Positions 59,271-64,000 of a DNA stretch of 64,000 nucleotides are shown here, piece by piece; position 1 is the stretch's first letter; each line of letters begins with the position of its first letter. The position numbers and the translations under genes are program-made. Source of the DNA: Paenibacillus sonchi (lineage in GTDB: Bacteria > Bacillota > Bacilli > Paenibacillales > Paenibacillaceae); contig NZ_CP068595.1 in assembly GCF_016772475.1 (NCBI RefSeq), positions 3,906,001 through 3,970,000 of the forward strand, written 5' to 3'. The notes under the pieces are model-generated. The model did not search any database. It had not been told where the DNA came from and saw only the letters and a program-made list of their open reading frames with translations.

Positions 59271-61196
59271 GTGCCCAGAAGTACGCATTATCTAGTTGGT
59301 GAAAGTCCAACCAAGGGAGGGACCAAGCCACCTTTGTAGCTAGGATGCTTGCATATGGCGAAATCTGTGTGTAAAAGCGCATCGACAAAAGTATCAGTCA
59401 GAGACTGGGCGAGCAACAATCCAGGCCGCAACATCAAGTGAATCCTGCCGCGTCGTCAAAAAGGCCCTGCGAAGGGGAACAGAGGGAGCCGAGTCCCGCA
59501 ACTATGGACGAAGGCCAAGGAAACTGTGCAGAACTTGGAACAGCAGTGAAGAACCCTCCGGCGTAATGGGAACGGCATGGATTGAAAGATAGTGCAGTGA
59601 ACTGGGGAGACCCTCCCCCACACGGGAGAATTTTTTTTTGTAGGAACCCGTAAAGAGACGCTCTATAAGTCCAGAAGACGAAGTGAACCGTCTGTGGGAA
59701 GGGAGTCCGAGGGGCTCATAGTACCGAAGAACCTAAGGACAACATAACCTTAGGGAGGGAAGGAGCCCTGCTTTGTTTATGCTTTTGGAGGAGGTACGAG
59801 TGAGTGAATGCCAAAGGGCTAACGACACCAAAGGAAAAAGTTCAAGAACTCCAAGAAAAGCTAGGTCATGCGGCCAAGGAGAACAGCAAGCGTAAATTCC
59901 ATGCCCTGTACGACAAAATCCACCGCTGGGACGTGCTGTGCGAAGCCTGGAAACGGGTGAAGGCGAATAAGGGGGCTGCAGGAGTAGATGCCGTGACGCT
60001 CGCAGATATTGAGGAACAAGGAGAAACAAGCTTCCTCAAGGCTTGCGAGAGAATTGAAAGAAGGCAACTACTATCCCCAGCCCGTACGGCGGCACTTTAT
60101 CCCAAAGAAAGACGGGAAGCTAAGACCGCTGGGCATACCCACTGTTCGCGACCGAGTCATACAGATGGCAACTAAGCTGGTAATTGAACCCATCTTCGAA
60201 GCAGACTTCGAAGAAGTCTCTTACGGATTTCGTCCGAAACGAAGTGCGAAAGGAGCGTTGGAACGAATTCGGAAAGCCTGCAACCGCAAAGGGAATTGGG
60301 TAGTCGACGTCGATATCCAAGGTTACTTCGACAATATTAATCAAGAGAAGCTCATGAAATTGATACAGATGCGTATCAATGACAGGCGGATCCTGAAATT
60401 AATACGGAAGTGGCTACAGGCGGGAGTCATGGAAGAAGGAAACGTAAAGCGATCTGATTTAGGCACTCCGCAAGGTGGCGTCATTTCACCGCTGCTGGCG
60501 AATATCTACCTGCACTACTTTGACCGATTGTGGGAGAAACACGGAAGTGGATTGGGAGAGCTGACAAGGTATGCAGACGACTTTGTAGTGGTCTGCAAAA
60601 CCAAAAAGGACGCCGAACATGCGTATGAACTCATACGCAGAATCATGGAACGTCTGGAACTCACCCTACACCCGACGAAAACCCGAATTGTAGGCTTGTG
60701 GACAGGAGACGAAGGGTTCGACTTTTTAGGAATGCACCACCGAAAAACGAAAGCAGAAACTTCTCAAGGGAAGGTATATTATACCACGCAACAGTGGCTA
60801 ACGAAGAAGGCAGAGGAACGGATCCGAGGCGTGGTCAAAAACAGATTAGCACCGCCGAGCATGCGCTCAAGATCGTTCGCGGAACAGGTGGAATGGCTCA
60901 ATCCAAAAATTCAAGGATGGAGAAATTACTACTACACGAACTATAGCCAAAAGAGGTTAACTAAGCTGGATTGGTATATTTTGCAGAGATTAACCCGGTG
61001 GTATGCGAAGAAGAGACAACGTAGAAGATGGATGAGTTCATTATCTGAGGTTAAGTATATTGCCAACATGTATGGACTGAAAACGCTATTGTGATCTGCA
61101 TGCCCATGAATGACAAACATCGGAAAGCCGTATGAGGGAAAACCTCACGTACGGTTTGATGAGGAGGGGCTGGTTTAAATCCAGCCCTTTACTCTA
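59271..61196 (+). mobile_element. Class C group II intron, tandem copy 1
   Basis: The 5' end is GTGCCCAG. A structured ribozyme of ~530 bases precedes the reverse transcriptase gene. Domain V is at 61126-61156 (AGCCGTA...GAAA...TACGGTT), then a domain VI hairpin (GGGGCTGG / CCAGCCC). It is inserted just behind a terminator, as class C introns are. The unit repeats at 61200 and 63131. The exact 3' boundary is uncertain by a few bases. Confidence 0.85.
59804..61094 (+). pseudogene. Group II intron reverse transcriptase/maturase, copy 1 (2-base deletion)
   Basis: Identical to the intact copy 2 except that a GAGAGA stretch has lost GA at about 60050, so the first ~85 codons (ending [10 protein letters not shown]...) leave frame. 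The rest, from [16 protein letters not shown] onward through YADDF and the maturase domain, is complete but lacks the N-terminal RT0 region. A restart at 60009 has no ribosome site. The intron may still be mobilised by copy 2 in trans. Confidence 0.88.
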
Positions 61197-61199
61197 GGC

Positions 61200-63127
61200 G
61201 TGCCCAGAAGTACGCATTATCTAGTTGGTGAAAGTCCAACCAAGGGAGGGACCAAGCCACCTTTGTAGCTAGGATGCTTGCATATGGCGAAATCTGTGTG
61301 TAAAAGCGCATCGACAAAAGTATCAGTCAGAGACTGGGCGAGCAACAATCCAGGCCGCAACATCAAGTGAATCCTGCCGCGTCGTCAAAAAGGCCCTGCG
61401 AAGGGGAACAGAGGGAGCCGAGTCCCGCAACTATGGACGAAGGCCAAGGAAACTGTGCAGAACTTGGAACAGCAGTGAAGAACCCTCCGGCGTAATGGGA
61501 ACGGCATGGATTGAAAGATAGTGCAGTGAACTGGGGAGACCCTCCCCCACACGGGAGAATTTTTTTTTGTAGGAACCCGTAAAGAGACGCTCTATAAGTC
61601 CAGAAGACGAAGTGAACCGTCTGTGGGAAGGGAGTCCGAGGGGCTCATAGTACCGAAGAACCTAAGGACAACATAACCTTAGGGAGGGAAGGAGCCCTGC
61701 TTTGTTTATGCTTTTGGAGGAGGTACGAGTGAGTGAATGCCAAAGGGCTAACGACACCAAAGGAAAAAGTTCAAGAACTCCAAGAAAAGCTAGGTCATGC
61801 GGCCAAGGAGAACAGCAAGCGTAAATTCCATGCCCTGTACGACAAAATCCACCGCTGGGACGTGCTGTGCGAAGCCTGGAAACGGGTGAAGGCGAATAAG
61901 GGGGCTGCAGGAGTAGATGCCGTGACGCTCGCAGATATTGAGGAACAAGGAGAAACAAGCTTCCTCAAGGCTTGCGAGAGAGAATTGAAAGAAGGCAACT
62001 ACTATCCCCAGCCCGTACGGCGGCACTTTATCCCAAAGAAAGACGGGAAGCTAAGACCGCTGGGCATACCCACTGTTCGCGACCGAGTCATACAGATGGC
62101 AACTAAGCTGGTAATTGAACCCATCTTCGAAGCAGACTTCGAAGAAGTCTCTTACGGATTTCGTCCGAAACGAAGTGCGAAAGGAGCGTTGGAACGAATT
62201 CGGAAAGCCTGCAACCGCAAAGGGAATTGGGTAGTCGACGTCGATATCCAAGGTTACTTCGACAATATTAATCAAGAGAAGCTCATGAAATTGATACAGA
62301 TGCGTATCAATGACAGGCGGATCCTGAAATTAATACGGAAGTGGCTACAGGCGGGAGTCATGGAAGAAGGAAACGTAAAGCGATCTGATTTAGGCACTCC
62401 GCAAGGTGGCGTCATTTCACCGCTGCTGGCGAATATCTACCTGCACTACTTTGACCGATTGTGGGAGAAACACGGAAGTGGATTGGGAGAGCTGACAAGG
62501 TATGCAGACGACTTTGTAGTGGTCTGCAAAACCAAAAAGGACGCCGAACATGCGTATGAACTCATACGCAGAATCATGGAACGTCTGGAACTCACCCTAC
62601 ACCCGACGAAAACCCGAATTGTAGGCTTGTGGACAGGAGACGAAGGGTTCGACTTTTTAGGAATGCACCACCGAAAAACGAAAGCAGAAACTTCTCAAGG
62701 GAAGGTATATTATACCACGCAACAGTGGCTAACGAAGAAGGCAGAGGAACGGATCCGAGGCGTGGTCAAAAACAGATTAGCACCGCCGAGCATGCGCTCA
62801 AGATCGTTCGCGGAACAGGTGGAATGGCTCAATCCAAAAATTCAAGGATGGAGAAATTACTACTACACGAACTATAGCCAAAAGAGGTTAACTAAGCTGG
62901 ATTGGTATATTTTGCAGAGATTAACCCGGTGGTATGCGAAGAAGAGACAACGTAGAAGATGGATGAGTTCATTATCTGAGGTTAAGTATATTGCCAACAT
63001 GTATGGACTGAAAACGCTATTGTGATCTGCATGCCCATGAATGACAAACATCGGAAAGCCGTATGAGGGAAAACCTCACGTACGGTTTGATGAGGAGGGG
63101 CTGGTTTAAATCCAGCCCTTTACTCTA
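61200..63127 (+). mobile_element. Class C group II intron, tandem copy 2 (intact)
   Basis: Same ribozyme as copy 1, beginning GTGCCCAG directly after the TCTAGGC end of copy 1. Domain V is at 63057-63087. Period to the next copy is 1931 bases. It is the only copy here with an uninterrupted protein gene. Confidence 0.87.
61733..63025 (+). CDS. ltrA: Group II intron reverse transcriptase/maturase (intact)
   Basis: 430 residues. Reverse-transcriptase blocks are [66 protein letters not shown], and the catalytic YADDF at 257-261. The C-terminal maturase (GIIM-like) region [20 protein letters not shown] follows. There is no HNH endonuclease domain, as expected for class C. GTG start at 61733 with GAGGAGG about 9 bases upstream. 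It splices the intron RNA and copies it into a new site, typically behind terminators. Confidence 0.94.
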   Translation: MNAKGLTTPKEKVQELQEKLGHAAKENSKRKFHALYDKIHRWDVLCEAWKRVKANKGAAGVDAVTLADIEEQGETSFLKACERELKEGNYYPQPVRRHFIPKKDGKLRPLGIPTVRDRVIQMATKLVIEPIFEADFEEVSYGFRPKRSAKGALERIRKACNRKGNWVVDVDIQGYFDNINQEKLMKLIQMRINDRRILKLIRKWLQAGVMEEGNVKRSDLGTPQGGVISPLLANIYLHYFDRLWEKHGSGLGELTRYADDFVVVCKTKKDAEHAYELIRRIMERLELTLHPTKTRIVGLWTGDEGFDFLGMHHRKTKAETSQGKVYYTTQQWLTKKAEERIRGVVKNRLAPPSMRSRSFAEQVEWLNPKIQGWRNYYYTNYSQKRLTKLDWYILQRLTRWYAKKRQRRRWMSSLSEVKYIANMYGLKTLL

Positions 63128-63130
63128 GGC

Positions 63131-64000
63131 GTGCCCAGAAGTACGCATTATCTAGTTGGTGAAAGTCCAACCAAGGGAGGGACCAAGCCACCTTTGTAGC
63201 TAGGATGCTTGCATATGGCGAAATCTGTGTGTAAAAGCGCATCGACAAAAGTATCAGTCAGAGACTGGGCGAGCAACAATCCAGGCCGCAACATCAAGTG
63301 AATCCTGCCGCGTCGTCAAAAAGGCCCTGCGAAGGGGAACAGAGGGAGCCGAGTCCCGCAACTATGGACGAAGGCCAAGGAAACTGTGCAGAACTTGGAA
63401 CAGCAGTGAAGAACCCTCCGGCGTAATGGGAACGGCATGGATTGAAAGATAGTGCAGTGAACTGGGGAGACCCTCCCCCACACGGGAGAATTTTTTTTTG
63501 TAGGAACCCGTAAAGAGACGCTCTATAAGTCCAGAAGACGAAGTGAACCGTCTGTGGGAAGGGAGTCCGAGGGGCTCATAGTACCGAAGAACCTAAGGAC
63601 AACATAACCTTAGGGAGGGAAGGAGCCCTGCTTTGTTTATGCTTTTGGAGGAGGTACGAGTGAGTGAATGCCAAAGGGCTAACGACACCAAAGGAAAAAG
63701 TTCAAGAACTCCAAGAAAAGCTAGGTCATGCGGCCAAGGAGAACAGCAAGCGTAAATTCCATGCCCTGTACGACAAAATCCACCGCTGGGACGTGCTGTG
63801 CGAAGCCTGGAAACGGGTGAAGGCGAATAAGGGGGCTGCAGGAGTAGATGCCGTGACGCTCGCAGATATTGAGGAACAAGGAGAAACAAGCTTCCTCAAG
63901 GCTTGCGAGAGAGATTGAAAGAAGGCAACTACTATCCCCAGCCCGTACGGCGGCACTTTATCCCAAAGAAAGACGGGAAGCTAAGACCGCTGGGCATACC
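63131..64000 (+). mobile_element. Class C group II intron, tandem copy 3 (cut by window edge)
   Basis: Begins GTGCCCAG after TCTAGGC, identical by eye to copies 1 and 2 up to the reverse transcriptase gene. It continues beyond the window. Confidence 0.85.
63664..64000 (+). pseudogene. Group II intron reverse transcriptase, copy 3 (1-base deletion, partial)
   Basis: Same start as copy 2. At about 63912 the sequence GAGAGAGATTG lacks one A relative to copy 2 (GAGAGAGAATTG), giving CERD and a stop at 63918. The following bases again match copy 2 in another frame until the window ends. The break lies at the same place as the different deletion in copy 1. Confidence 0.85.

Noticed and set aside
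59733..60067. Minus-strand frames repeated in each intron copy
   Set aside because: They are antisense to the reverse transcriptase start region and repeat only because the intron does.

Overview
The window looks like chromosomal DNA of a Paenibacillus-type firmicute. The support is strong AGGAGG-type ribosome sites, frequent TTG/GTG starts, CUT1 sugar ABC transporters without their own ATPase, CotF-like spore coat genes, many AraC/LacI/TetR/MerR regulators, large plant-polysaccharide hydrolases (GH32, GH115, GH3, GH13) and dense families of intergenic repeats. No rRNA, tRNA or CRISPR array was found.

Layout. 1-10.5 kb is a fructan (levan/inulin) locus: a divergent LacI regulator (cut by the window edge), two LplB/LplC-like permeases, a lipoprotein binding protein, a cytoplasmic GH32 beta-fructosidase, a ROK fructokinase read in two frames, and a 1284-residue secreted GH32 enzyme with CBM66-like, Ig-like and ricin-like modules. 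Together they would cut fructan outside the cell, import the oligosaccharides, split them inside and phosphorylate fructose. 10.5-14.1 kb is a mobile-element patch: an IS3-family element inside an intergenic repeat, then two tandem IS200-type elements. 14-22.2 kb holds a DHA2 efflux pump with its TetR regulator, a uronate-dehydrogenase-like gene, an ABC ATPase remnant, a second sugar ABC transporter, and VOC and SDR genes. 22.2-32.5 kb holds an intergenic repeat, a GH115 alpha-glucuronidase with cre-like sites, an AraC regulator, transporters, an LtaS-like sulfatase-fold protein and two small spore coat genes. 32.5-46.4 kb holds an IS4-family element inside another repeat copy, an erythromycin-esterase-family gene, a GH13 enzyme, and several regulator-linked operons (TetR/GNAT, MerR/GNAT/hydrolase, LysR/DUF1330/SDR). 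46.4-59.2 kb holds a sugar-efflux/response-regulator pair, an AraC gene, a cupin, a run of decayed genes, an orphan nuclease-like gene, a GH3 beta-glycosidase, repeat arrays, and a guanidine-I riboswitch ahead of two SMR exporter genes. From 59.27 kb to the end there are tandem class C group II introns: two complete copies and a third cut by the window edge.

Two patterns cross the window. First, eight otherwise healthy genes each carry one frameshift that is repaired by adding one base to a homopolymer run of 4-7. This looks more like under-called homopolymers than biological decay, although one case (the fructokinase) also sits on a canonical -1 slippery heptamer. Second, several intergenic repeat families recur: a ~600 bp element at four places, two of them used as IS landing sites, and two unrelated families with a 51 bp period.

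All functional calls rest on reading translations and motifs by eye; no database search was run.
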